From: Gp6-AA40 sp036407095 | GTDB lineage: Bacteria > Acidobacteriota > Vicinamibacteria > Vicinamibacterales > UBA2999 | Direction: 5' to 3' | Assembly: GCA_036407095.1 (NCBI GenBank) | Contig: DASWZV010000144.1 | Coordinates: forward strand, 1 to 64,000 | Length of the DNA: 64,000 bases | Shown: positions 42,170 through 50,623 of the stretch, piece by piece | How the letters are laid out: every line of letters starts with the position of its first letter | Position numbering within the stretch: position 1 is the first letter of the stretch | Program-made: the position numbers and the translations under genes | The notes under the pieces: generated by a model | What the model saw: only the letters and a program-made list of their open reading frames with translations | Told to the model about the DNA's origin: nothing | Databases searched by the model: none

Positions 42170-42756
42170 AGCAGTCCCTTCGTGCTCGGCAGCATCCTCG
42201 CCATGCGCGCATCCCTGGCGCACGCGACACGCAGCGCACGCGCGAACGCTTTGAACACCGCCTCGACGTGGTGATGGCTCGATCGTCCGTAGAGCACTTT
42301 GGCGTGCACGTTCGCCCGTGCGCCCGACGCGAAGCCGTCGAAGAAATCGTGCACGAGCTCGCTCTGCAGATCGCCGACGAGCCGGGCGCGCACCTTGAGG
42401 TCGACCACCGCGTGAGGCCGCCCGCTCAAATCGATCGCGACGACGGCGAGCGTCTCGTCCATCGGCATCACGAAGTATCCGGCGCGATTGATCCCTTTGC
42501 GGTCGCCCAGCGCCTTGAGCACCGACTCGCCGAGCACGATGCCGACGTCTTCGACGGTGTGATGCTGGTCGACGTCGAGATCACCCTTGGCGTGCAGCGT
42601 GAGATCGAAGCCACCGTGCCGGGTGAACAGCTCGAGCATGTGATCGAAGAAACGGATGCCGGTGCGCACGTCGTAGCGCCCGTGTCCTTCGATCGTGAGC
42701 CGCCCGCTGATCTGCGTCTCGGTCGTCCGTCGATCGAACCTCGTCGAACGGCTCAT
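42166..42756 (-). CDS. hisB: HisB, imidazoleglycerol-phosphate dehydratase
   Basis: The 196-residue protein has the two-fold IGPD repeats: GIRFFDHMLELFTRHGGFDL and DQHHTVEDVGIVLGESVLKA (metal-binding His/Glu), mirrored later by LVHDFFDGFASGARANVHAK and SSHHHVEAVFKAFARALRVA. It converts IGP to imidazoleacetol phosphate. It is the stand-alone form without the phosphatase domain found in enterobacterial HisB, so histidinol-phosphatase must be another gene, not seen here. It overlaps hisC (ATGA) upstream. Confidence 0.95.
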   Translation of the reverse strand: MSRSTRFDRRTTETQISGRLTIEGHGRYDVRTGIRFFDHMLELFTRHGGFDLTLHAKGDLDVDQHHTVEDVGIVLGESVLKALGDRKGINRAGYFVMPMDETLAVVAIDLSGRPHAVVDLKVRARLVGDLQSELVHDFFDGFASGARANVHAKVLYGRSSHHHVEAVFKAFARALRVACARDARMARMLPSTKGLL

Positions 42757-43796
42757 CGCAGGCGCCTTCCCGCCACCACCGACTCGAGCGCGTCGATGGC
42801 AGCATCGGTGTGCTCCGTGATGCCGGCGGTGATCCGGATGCAGCCGGGCGTCGACTGGTCTTTCGACCGATCGCGAACGTGCACGCGCCGGGATGCCAGC
42901 GCCTCGACGAAGAGCGGCACCGCATCACCCACTCGCACGAGCACGAAATTGGCGGCGCTTTCCCAGAACTCGAGGCCAAGCCCGCGGCATGCGGCGTACA
43001 AACGTCCGCGCGACTCGACGACCTGCGCCGCATAGCGCGGAAGAAAGTCGTGGTCCTCGAGTGCGGCGTGGGTGGCGGCCATCGCGACCGCGTTGACGTT
43101 GAAGGGAAGCGTCACCGCACGTACCGCGTCGAGCGCTGTCGGCTGCCCGATCACGATGCCGACGCGCATCCCCGCCAGCCCGTACGCCTTGGAGAAGGTC
43201 CGGCCGACGAGCACGTTGGGGGACTTCGACAACTCGGGCAGGAACGTCTCGCCGCCGAACTCGATGTAGGCTTCGTCGATCAGCACAATCGCGTGTGGCG
43301 CCGCGCCGGCGATCCGCTTCAGATCGGCGATCGAGATGAGCTGCCCGGTCGGATTGTTCGGTGTGTTCAGGAAGATCATCCGCGTGCGCGGCGTGATTGC
43401 GCGGATGACCGCCTCGGTCTGAAACACGAAGCCAGGCTCGGGCGGAATGCGGATTGCCGTCGCCCCGACCGCAGCGGTCGAGTTCGGGTACGGGTCGAAG
43501 GCGGGAAGCGGAATGATCGTTTCGGCGTCGAAGGCCCGGGCGCGCGCAATGTGTCCGACCGCGGCCATCAGGATGCCCTCGTCGAGGCCGTTGGTCAGCA
43601 ACACCCAGTCGGGATCGACGTCGAAGTGCCGAGCACAGGCACGGACGACCGCCGGATAGGACGGGTAGGTCGAGACGTCGGCCGTCTGCACCCGGCGGAT
43701 CGCGTCGAGCACCCGCGCCGAGCAGCCGCCGGTGTTTTCGTTGAGGTGCAGCCGCAGTCCCTCGCCCGGATCCGGGTAACCTTGAATCGGCATCAT
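42753..43796 (-). CDS. hisC: HisC, histidinol-phosphate aminotransferase
   Basis: The 347-residue fold-type I PLP enzyme has GLRLHLNENTGGCSARVLDA at the start, TNGLDEGILMAA, FLNTPNNPTGQLISIADLKR, VLIDEAYIEFGGE and the PLP Lys in GRTFSKAYGLAGMRVG. The C-terminal RVHVRDRSKDQSTPGCIRIT binds phosphate. It converts imidazoleacetol-P and glutamate to histidinol-P. It overlaps hisB by ATGA, and hisD ends 4 bases upstream. Confidence 0.94.
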   Translation of the reverse strand: MMPIQGYPDPGEGLRLHLNENTGGCSARVLDAIRRVQTADVSTYPSYPAVVRACARHFDVDPDWVLLTNGLDEGILMAAVGHIARARAFDAETIIPLPAFDPYPNSTAAVGATAIRIPPEPGFVFQTEAVIRAITPRTRMIFLNTPNNPTGQLISIADLKRIAGAAPHAIVLIDEAYIEFGGETFLPELSKSPNVLVGRTFSKAYGLAGMRVGIVIGQPTALDAVRAVTLPFNVNAVAMAATHAALEDHDFLPRYAAQVVESRGRLYAACRGLGLEFWESAANFVLVRVGDAVPLFVEALASRRVHVRDRSKDQSTPGCIRITAGITEHTDAAIDALESVVAGRRLR

Positions 43797-43800
43797 CGTT

Positions 43801-45075
43801 TCACACGTAGTGTCCGGCTTTGGCCGGACCGGATGTCCTGGCCAATCGGGTGGCGATCGAAGCGGCGTGCGCGGTCAATCCTTCGGCGCGCGCGAGCGCG
43901 ATCACGCTCGGACCGATCGCGGACAGGCCGCGGCGCGACAGCCGCTGGACGGTGATCTGCTTCACGAAGTCGGCGGCCGACAGACCCCCGCGCACCCGCG
44001 CTGCCCCCGCGGTCGGCAGCACGTGATTCGATCCGATCGCGTAATCGCCGGCAACCTGCGCCGACCAGCTGCCAACGAAGACCGAGCCTGCGCTCCGAAC
44101 CTGCGACGCGAGCGTCTCATCATCGACGACGAGGTGCTCCGCCGCGGCATCGTTGGCCAGCGCCATCGCTTCCTTGATCGACTTCGTGACGATGATGCCA
44201 CCGTGCAGGCGTATCGACTCGGCCGCCGGGCCACTCGCCGGCATCGTCTTGTCGATGACGCTGGCGACCTGCGATGCCAGCGCCCGACTCGGTGTGATGA
44301 GGACGGCACGCGCATCCGGATCGTGTTCCGCCTGCGCGATGAGGTCTGCGGCGATCCACTCGGCCGGCCCTCTGGCGGCAACGATCACGATCTCGGTCGG
44401 CCCGGCATAGAAATCGATGCCGCAGTAGGCCGCAACGAGCGCCTTCGCTGCGGCAACATAGCGGTTGCCGGGGCCGACGATCTTGTCGACGCGCGGGACC
44501 GACTGCGTGCCGTACGCGAGTGCCGCGACGGCGTGCGCACCACCGACGCGAAACAGCCGTGAGACACCCGCCTCGAGCGCCGCTGCCATGACCACCGCGT
44601 CCGGCTTCGGACACGCGACGATGATGTCTTTCACGCCGGCGACATTTGCAGGAATCGCCGTCATCAGCAGCGTCGACGGAAGCGGATAGCGGCCACCAGG
44701 GACGTAGCAGCCGACGCGATCGAGCGCGACGACCCGTTGTTCGACCGTGATACCCGAACCGACCTTGACTCGCCAGCCACGCGGCACCTGACGGCTGGCC
44801 ACGACACGGATGTTCCGCGCCGCCACCCGAATCGCCTCGCGCACGTCCGAGTCCACGGTCTTCGCGGCGGCTTGCATCTCTTTGCGCGTGACCTCGAGTG
44901 GGCCGTCGAGTCGATCGAACTCCCGCGCGTAGCGAAGCAGAGCAGGCTCCCCATCCTTGCGGACGTTGGACACGATCTCGGCGACACGCCGATCGGTCTC
45001 GTCATTCTGGTCGCGCGCGGGCCACAGCAGCGCCGTGACGGCGACGTCATCGCTGGCTTCAACAGTCCTGATCAT
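43801..45075 (-). CDS. hisD: HisD, histidinol dehydrogenase
   Basis: The 424-residue zinc NAD oxidoreductase has YVPGGRYPLPSTLLMTAIPA near residue 110, GGAHAVAALAYGTQSVPRVD, IVGPGNRYVAAAKALV, GPTEIVIVAA, IAQAEHDPDARAVLITPS (zinc-binding His) and AGDYAIGSNHVLPTAGAARV. It oxidises histidinol to histidine, the final step. ATG 45075 was chosen; an upstream extension overlaps hisG. It starts 2 bases after the hisG stop. Confidence 0.95.
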   Translation of the reverse strand: MIRTVEASDDVAVTALLWPARDQNDETDRRVAEIVSNVRKDGEPALLRYAREFDRLDGPLEVTRKEMQAAAKTVDSDVREAIRVAARNIRVVASRQVPRGWRVKVGSGITVEQRVVALDRVGCYVPGGRYPLPSTLLMTAIPANVAGVKDIIVACPKPDAVVMAAALEAGVSRLFRVGGAHAVAALAYGTQSVPRVDKIVGPGNRYVAAAKALVAAYCGIDFYAGPTEIVIVAARGPAEWIAADLIAQAEHDPDARAVLITPSRALASQVASVIDKTMPASGPAAESIRLHGGIIVTKSIKEAMALANDAAAEHLVVDDETLASQVRSAGSVFVGSWSAQVAGDYAIGSNHVLPTAGAARVRGGLSAADFVKQITVQRLSRRGLSAIGPSVIALARAEGLTAHAASIATRLARTSGPAKAGHYV

Positions 45076-45077
45076 GC

Positions 45078-45968
45078 TCAAACCACAATCTTGTTGAGCG
45101 GATACTCGACGATCCCCTGGCCGCCGGCCGCTTTCAGCCTGGGGATCAGGTCGCGCACGGTTCGCTCTTCGATGATGGTGTTCACGGCGACCCATTCGCC
45201 CTCGCTGAGCGAGGAGATGGTCGGGCGCTGCAGTGCAGGCAGCAGCGCCAGCACGTTGTCGAGGTCGGCCCGCTGCACGTTCAGCATCAGCCCGACACGC
45301 CCCTGCGCCTCGATCGCCGCACGCAGCAGCAGCGCGATGTTCTCGATCTTCGTCCGCTTCGATGCAACTCCGAGTGCCGACTCATTGGCAATGAGCTGCG
45401 TGTTCGATTCCATCACCGTGTCGAGGATGCGCAGCCGATTCGCGCGCAGCGTGGATCCAGTCTCAGTCGCTTCCACGATCCCGTCCGCGAGCACCGGCGG
45501 CTTGACCTCGGTGGCTCCCCACGAAAACTCGACGCGCTTCACCTTGACGCCGAGGCGATCGAAGTAGTGTCGCGTGACCTGTACCAGCTCGGTCGCCACG
45601 ACCGCTCCGGCGAAGTCCTGCGGCGTCTTGAAGCGCGAGTCCTCGGGCGCCGCCAGCACCCACCGCACCTTCCCGAAGCTTTGCTTCGAGTACACGAGAT
45701 CGGCGAGGCTCGTGACACACGTGTGGGCATCGCGGCCGTGCCGATGCTCGGCGACCCAGTCGAGCCCGGTCAACCCGGCATCGAGCACGCCTTCGCACAC
45801 ATAGCGCGTCATCTCCTGTGCGCGGATCAGCATGCATTCGATCTCGGGGTCGTCGATCGAGGGGAAATACGAGCGCGTGTTCACGTAGATGTTGAAGCCC
45901 GCCCGTGCGAACAGCTGAATCGTCGCGTCCTGCAGTGAGCCTTTCGGCAGACCGAGCTTGAGCGTCAT
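45078..45968 (-). CDS. hisG: HisG, ATP phosphoribosyltransferase (long form)
   Basis: The 296-residue protein has MTLKLGLPKGSLQDATIQLF, the PRPP-binding region GIVEATETGSTLRANRLRIL and a C-terminal ACT-like HisG_C domain (about 215-290) that gives histidine feedback inhibition in the long form. It catalyses the first step, ATP + PRPP to phosphoribosyl-ATP. No hisZ is needed. It overlaps the hisI stop by ATGA. Placing hisI before hisG is unusual compared with most operons. Confidence 0.94.
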   Translation of the reverse strand: MTLKLGLPKGSLQDATIQLFARAGFNIYVNTRSYFPSIDDPEIECMLIRAQEMTRYVCEGVLDAGLTGLDWVAEHRHGRDAHTCVTSLADLVYSKQSFGKVRWVLAAPEDSRFKTPQDFAGAVVATELVQVTRHYFDRLGVKVKRVEFSWGATEVKPPVLADGIVEATETGSTLRANRLRILDTVMESNTQLIANESALGVASKRTKIENIALLLRAAIEAQGRVGLMLNVQRADLDNVLALLPALQRPTISSLSEGEWVAVNTIIEERTVRDLIPRLKAAGGQGIVEYPLNKIVV

Positions 45969-46291
45969 GGAATCGTGATCCCTTCGGCGCGTTGAAAGAA
46001 ACACGTGCGCTCGCCGGTGTGACAGACGTTGCCGTCGCCGAGGCGCTCCGCTTTGACGAGCACCGTGTCGTCATCGCAGTCGATGAAGATGTCGCGCACC
46101 GCCAGCCGATTGCCGGACGTCTCCCCTTTCGTCCAGAGCTTCTGTCGCGTCCGGCTGTAGAACGTGACGTAGCCGGTACGGCGAGTGACGTCCCAGGCGT
46201 CTTCGTTCATGAAGCCGACCATCAGCACTTCGCCGGTCGTGTGGTCCTGCACGACCGCGGGGATGAGGCCGTCGAGTTTTGAAAAGTCCAT
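45965..46291 (-). CDS. hisI: HisI, phosphoribosyl-AMP cyclohydrolase
   Basis: The 108-residue protein has MDFSKLDGLIPAVVQDHTTG, the signature YVTFYSRTRQKLWTKGETSG and metal ligands in FIDCDDDTVLVKAER and GNVCHTGERTCFF. It hydrolyses phosphoribosyl-AMP (third step). The fused HisE domain is absent and no hisE is seen in the window. ATG 46291 is the first structural start of the operon, after the attenuator. A longer frame runs back into the attenuator and is not used. Confidence 0.95.
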   Translation of the reverse strand: MDFSKLDGLIPAVVQDHTTGEVLMVGFMNEDAWDVTRRTGYVTFYSRTRQKLWTKGETSGNRLAVRDIFIDCDDDTVLVKAERLGDGNVCHTGERTCFFQRAEGITIP

Positions 46292-46295
46292 AGAC

Positions 46296-46330
46296 GGTTC
46301 AACGTTCACGAGTTCCGGTTCAGAGTTCGG
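46296..46330. repeat. GTTCAGAGTTC word repeat in the hisI leader
   Basis: AACGTTCACGAGTTCCGGTT and CAGAGTTCGG lie between the his attenuator and the hisI ATG. The same words, with a perfect 9-bp hairpin, occur at 60511-60560. A small GGCGCC-TGC-GGCGCC hairpin follows (46329-46343). Confidence 0.65.
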
Positions 46331-46348
46331 CGCCTGCGGCGCCGTACA

Positions 46349-46377
46349 AGAAAAACCCCGCCTGGTGTCCGGCGGGG
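46349..46377 (-). terminator. Histidine attenuator terminator
   Basis: On the minus strand CCCCGCC pairs with GGCGGGG around an 8-base loop and is followed by at least five U. It lies 40 bases after the hisL stop and 58 bases before hisI. Together with the leader peptide it forms a classical attenuator. Confidence 0.88.
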
Positions 46378-46416
46378 CTGCTTCGGTCGCGAGCTCAGGT
46401 CTTGCTGCCTGGGCGT

Positions 46417-46500
46417 TCAGTTCTCTCGCGCGCGCAGTCCGGCCGGACGGCCGCAATGGCCGTGGCGATGGTGATGCGCGTGATGGAGAACGGCGAACAT
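46417..46500 (-). CDS. hisL: His operon leader peptide
   Basis: A 27-residue frame beginning ATG at 46500 encodes MFAVL, then HHAHHHRHGH (residues 6-15, seven His in ten), then CGRPAGLRAREN and TGA. It is followed by a terminator and the his genes. Ribosome stalling at the His codons when charged tRNA-His is scarce should favour an antiterminator structure; fast translation allows the terminator. A TCTGAT box lies six bases before the ATG, so the leader may itself be leaderless. It is too short for normal gene calling but the evidence is strong. Confidence 0.9.
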   Translation of the reverse strand: MFAVLHHAHHHRHGHCGRPAGLRAREN

Positions 46501-46545
46501 GTCCCGATCAGACTATCTGAAAGGGCGCGGCATATGCAACAGGGA

Positions 46546-46596
46546 TAGGAATCAGGAAGCAGGAATCAGGAAGCAGGAGAAGCAGGAAGCGGTCCT
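46546..46596. repeat. AGGAATCAGGAAGC tandem words upstream of hisL
   Basis: The block reads as repeated AGGAATCAGGAAGC and AGGAGAAGCAGGAAGC. The related AGGAATCAGGAATC hairpin is at 49350-49473. It occupies the space between the his promoter region and the lipoprotein promoter; 46501-46698 holds nothing else but these and promoter elements. Confidence 0.75.
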
Positions 46597-46663
46597 GTCG
46601 CAGGTAGCAAGGTCGGACAGTTCCCGGAATCGGGCCATCGATTCCTCACAACGATCCGAGCCG

Positions 46664-46692
46664 TTGACACTACGCATGACGTCGGTCACTCT
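46664..46692 (+). promoter_or_regulatory. Leaderless sigma70-type promoter of the lipoprotein gene
   Basis: TTGACA (46664-46669), a 17-base spacer, CACTCT (46687-46692), six bases, then ATG at 46699. The perfect -35 and spacing make this the clearest promoter in the window. Confidence 0.65.
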
Positions 46693-46698
46693 CTGACG

Positions 46699-47196
46699 AT
46701 GAGACTTCGTTGTGCCATTTGCGTCGTCGTGATGTCGGTGGCGTGCGTCGCTGCCGGATGCCGTCAGCCTGATGGCGCCCTGCCCGCGGAGAATGGGGAA
46801 GTGCCGAACCGGCTGCACGATCTGCAGCGTGATCTCGAGAGCGTCGCCGCCGGCGAGTCAGATGCACCCAAGGACCTCGCCGACGATCTCGCGGTCTTCG
46901 CGGACGGAACCGAAGGGGTGAACGCGGCCCGAACCCTCGCCGGCAGTACCAGCGTGGTGCTCGTCAAGCGGATGCTCAACGAAGAGGCGCTGCAGCAGCT
47001 GACTACCGTTCTCTGGAAAACAGTCGCATCCCGCGAGTTGAGCGAGCGTCAAGTCGACGGGTTGAAGGACGACATGCGTGGCACCCTGATTTCGATCGGT
47101 GTCTCACAGGCCGACTCGAATGCCGTCGCCGACCGCGTCGGCCAGACGCAGAAAGCAGTGACGAAACGAAAGCGGAACTGGTACGAACGGTACTAA
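46699..47196 (+). CDS. Lipoprotein of unknown function
   Basis: The 165-residue product begins MRLRCAICVVVMSVACVAAG and Cys21 follows, a good lipobox (VAAGC). The mature part is mostly helical and charged (LHDLQRDLESVAAGESDAPK; MLNEEALQQLTTVLWKTVAS), with no recognised domain, and ends in a basic tail. It is monocistronic and predicted leaderless. The 3' end runs into a long minisatellite. Cellular role unknown. Confidence 0.72.
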   Translation: MRLRCAICVVVMSVACVAAGCRQPDGALPAENGEVPNRLHDLQRDLESVAAGESDAPKDLADDLAVFADGTEGVNAARTLAGSTSVVLVKRMLNEEALQQLTTVLWKTVASRELSERQVDGLKDDMRGTLISIGVSQADSNAVADRVGQTQKAVTKRKRNWYERY

Positions 47197-47201
47197 GGGC
47201 T

Positions 47202-47376
47202 GGTGCGGTTGATAAGGCCGGTGGGGTGGATAGGGCTGGTAGGGTTGATAGGGCCGGGTGGGGTGAATAGGGCCGGTAGGGTTGATGGGGCCGGTTGGGT
47301 TGATGGGGGGAGGCTGTTCCACCTGCCCCACCTGCCTTACCAGCCCTACCTGCCTTCCAAGAGTCCTACCGGCCTT
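47202..47376. repeat. 18-bp minisatellite plus complementary 9-bp words
   Basis: Six units of 18-19 bp (47202-47310) follow the consensus GGTNGGGTTGATAGGGCC. After a short spacer, 47319-47354 is C-rich (CCACCTGCCCCACCTGCC and following) and partly complementary, giving a large imperfect hairpin between convergent genes. The 9-bp word of the right arm also appears inside the coding repeat at 8590-8640. Confidence 0.85.
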
Positions 47377-47381
47377 GCGAT

Positions 47382-48521
<1,140 letters not shown>

Positions 48522-48530
48522 GTTGCTCCT

Positions 48531-48566
48531 CAAAAACAAAAAGGCCCGCCGACATCGTCGCGGGCC
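48531..48566 (-). terminator. Intrinsic terminator in the metK leader
   Basis: GGCCCGC (48543-48549) pairs with GCGGGCC (48560-48566); on the minus strand it is followed by UUUUUGUUUUUG that runs into the metK ribosome site. Lying between a riboswitch-like element and the gene, it is likely the expression platform. Confidence 0.85.
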
Positions 48567-48604
48567 CGGGTTCGCGACTTAGATAGAGCGTCCGCATCCG
48601 CCGC

Positions 48605-48670
48605 CTTCGGCGGCTTCAGCGAGACCAGTTATGCCGCGGCCCATCAAGTCGGTGAAATCGCCGCGCGCAC
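48605..48670 (-). promoter_or_regulatory. Candidate SAM-II-like riboswitch upstream of metK
   Basis: On the minus strand a P1 stem CGCGGC/GCCGCG encloses GAUUUCACCGACUUGAUGG. It is followed by GGCAUAAC and then GCUGAAGCC. This order matches SAM-II RNAs: P1, GAUUU-ACCG in the loop, AUAA after P1, then GCUAAAG. The 3' conserved segment overlaps a GCCGCC-GAA-GGCGGC hairpin (48600-48614) that could be the switch, and a terminator follows. Placement before metK agrees with SAM sensing. The deviation (GCUGAAG for GCUAAAG) keeps this tentative. Confidence 0.58.
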
Positions 48671-48736
48671 GAAACGGACCAGTATAGATCACTTTCCCAC
48701 GCCGTCTCCCAAAACGGCGCGTTCGTCTGGCGAAAG

Positions 48737-49273
48737 TCAGCGTTTGGCCGGATGCTCCTTGATGTAGTTGGCTGCGAACTCCTTCAGCTGCGGGCTCGTC
48801 AGTCCGATCGCTTCGCCTTCGGCCTGCGCGCGTTCCACTGTCCAGCCGTCCTGCAGGGCTCGTTTGATCATCCACATCGCGCCGACCCGGTTTGCCGAGC
48901 CGCAATGAATGAACACAGGCTGGTTGGTCTTGTCCGCCACTGCCCCGAGGAATTCGCTGACGACCTTTGGATCCGGCGATGCCGCATTGAACGGCAGATG
49001 AATGTACTTGAGTCCCGCCGCCTGCGCCGCGGCGCGGCCGGCGTCGACGTTTGCGCCTTCTTCGGTGGGCAACCGAAGGTTGATCACGGAGACGTACCCT
49101 TCCTTTTTCAGCGCGGCCATCGCGCTGGGATCGGTCTGCCCACCGCAACCCACCGTCGCGTCGACGCGCGAGTAGTTGCGTATGCCGGGCATCTCCTGCT
49201 TCTTCACCTGAGCCGCAGATGGAATGGCGAGAGCCACCGCGAATGCTGTTATCACGAGAAGTCGAGCGTGCAT
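48737..49273 (-). CDS. Secreted CX5R phosphatase-like protein
   Basis: The 178-residue protein has a signal peptide (MHARLLVITAFAVALAIPSA) and a dual-specificity/PTP-like domain. Its P-loop is VFIHCGSANRVGAMWMI (Cys-x5-Arg), with LRLPTEEGANVDAGRAAAQA upstream, as in the beta-lactamase-hydrolase-like DUF442 family. Export of such a phosphatase is notable: it would act on periplasmic phospho-substrates. It is monocistronic, located between the metK leader and the AGGAATC hairpin. Confidence 0.82.
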   Translation of the reverse strand: MHARLLVITAFAVALAIPSAAQVKKQEMPGIRNYSRVDATVGCGGQTDPSAMAALKKEGYVSVINLRLPTEEGANVDAGRAAAQAAGLKYIHLPFNAASPDPKVVSEFLGAVADKTNQPVFIHCGSANRVGAMWMIKRALQDGWTVERAQAEGEAIGLTSPQLKEFAANYIKEHPAKR

Positions 49274-49349
49274 CAGAACCTCCAGCGAGCCGCAATCTTA
49301 CCCGTACGAACGAAGGGCCGGCGAGTGCCGATGCTGGAATTGTGTAGGT

Positions 49350-49473
49350 GATCAGGAATCGGGAACCAGGAATCAGTGCTGGGCAAGGCTCGAGGAATCA
49401 GCCAAAGGTCTCGGCCCTGCGCTCTGATTCCTGGACCAGACCCGCATCCTGATTCCGGATTCCTGATTCCTGC
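49350..49473. repeat. AGGAATC/GATTCCT hairpin between two genes
   Basis: Left-arm words (ATCAGGAATCGGGAACCAGG, GAGGAATCAG) are complementary to the right-arm words CTGATTCCTGG and CCTGATTCCGGATTCCTGAT. The right arm ends two bases before the stop codon of the downstream-reading glycine-zipper gene. The 202-bp gap 49274-49475 holds nothing else. Confidence 0.85.
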
Positions 49474-49475
49474 AA

Positions 49476-50405
49476 TTACTTCTCGACCGTCACGGTGACC
49501 GGTCCTTCCAACCGAACCGTCACAGGTGAACCCGATGCCAACGTCGCATTGTTGCGTCCGCCAGCCATTACGGCTGCCGTGCCTGCACCAGCGCCCACCG
49601 ATCCACCGAGCGCCGCGCCTTTGGCACCGCCGAGGATTCCGCCGATGATCGCGCCGCCAATCGCGCCGCCCCCGATTTTCGCCGAACTCTCGCGTCCCGG
49701 AGAATCGCCCTCTCGGTAGATCGTCTCGGTCTCGATCGGCAGCCGCGTTCCGTCGGCCAGGACGATCGAGGTGAATCGAACACCGAGCCTCGCGCGATCC
49801 CGGACCTTGCCGCCGCGTTCAACGACCGTCACTTCGCCGTTCGCTTTCGCGCCGGCGGGAATCGCGACGCGGTCTCCCACTTTCACGTCGCGCGTCACAC
49901 GCGCAACAACCTGGTCTTCCACGCGCGCACGGTCGCTCGACACGCTCGACTCCATCTGGAGACCGATGACCGATTGCGCTGCGACGACCAGTTCTTCGAG
50001 CACCGGTCCAGGCGGGTCGATCGATCGCGAGGCCTGGTTGTCGGAGATTGGCGTCGGGGCAATGGCGACTGGTGCCTCTTCTCTAGGAGCAGGCGCTGTC
50101 GCCGGTTTGAAGGTTGCCACCTCGCTTCGGCGCGTCGTCCTGGTTGGCGCGCGCGGTGCTTGGGCTGCCGGTCGGGGCGCGGCCGGTGCGACGGTCGCCG
50201 GGCGAGCCGGAGCCACCGGTGCGGGTGGAACGGGTGACTCGGTCACAACGGCTTCCGACTGATCGACCGTTGCGGTTGGCGTCGGCTCGCGGCTGACAGC
50301 GGCCTGAGCGGTTGCCGGCGCGGGAGTTGTTGCCCGGACGGCCAGGTAGGTCCCACTTGCGCCAGCCGCGAGGCAAACAAACGCGAGCAACGCCTTGCTC
50401 ATCAT
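49476..50405 (-). CDS. Glycine-zipper envelope protein, paralogue of 2974-3633
   Basis: The 309-residue protein has an N-terminal membrane anchor (MMSKALLAFVCLAAGASGTY), a long Pro/Ala/Thr-rich linker (about 25-125), a beta-domain (LVVAAQSVIGLQMESSVSSD; VGDRVAIPAGAKANGEVTVV) and a glycine-zipper (GGGAIGGAIIGGILGGAKGA), then a short strand domain ending VTVTVEK. The linker suggests it spans the periplasm. Two such proteins in 47 kb imply a conserved envelope role, but none is known. GAGAGGATT precedes the ATG. Confidence 0.75.
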   Translation of the reverse strand: MMSKALLAFVCLAAGASGTYLAVRATTPAPATAQAAVSREPTPTATVDQSEAVVTESPVPPAPVAPARPATVAPAAPRPAAQAPRAPTRTTRRSEVATFKPATAPAPREEAPVAIAPTPISDNQASRSIDPPGPVLEELVVAAQSVIGLQMESSVSSDRARVEDQVVARVTRDVKVGDRVAIPAGAKANGEVTVVERGGKVRDRARLGVRFTSIVLADGTRLPIETETIYREGDSPGRESSAKIGGGAIGGAIIGGILGGAKGAALGGSVGAGAGTAAVMAGGRNNATLASGSPVTVRLEGPVTVTVEK

Positions 50406-50550
50406 GGCTCAATCCTCTCAGCCCCCGGACGAGCAAGGGCTGTGCCTGTGAAGACCTCGAAAACTGGAGCAATCTGTTTGATTTGGACCCTCGAGATCGA
50501 CCTGTTTTTCGGATCTGTCCTCTTGGGAAATCAGTGTTACCGACCCTGGC

Positions 50551-50618
50551 GCGGAGGCTGAAGCCTCCGCTCTACGCTGTGTTACCGCACCCCGTAGAGC
50601 GGAGGCTTCAGCCTCCGC
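50551..50618. repeat. Pair of perfect inverted REP-like elements
   Basis: The 26-bp element at 50551-50576 is the exact reverse complement of 50593-50618. Each is itself a GGAGGCTGAAGCCTCC-type hairpin next to CTCTACG. The pair sits just after the stop of the response-regulator gene and resembles a BIME. It is related to the element at 30235-30296. Confidence 0.9.
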
Positions 50619-50623
50619 GTGCT

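Noticed and set aside
34579..45683. Identical 15-mer CCCGAAGCTTTGCTT in the barrel gene (34579) and in hisG (45669), similar to the 1528 repeat core
   Set aside because: Several 15-base matches are expected by chance among about 4 billion position pairs in this window, and both encode plausible native residues.
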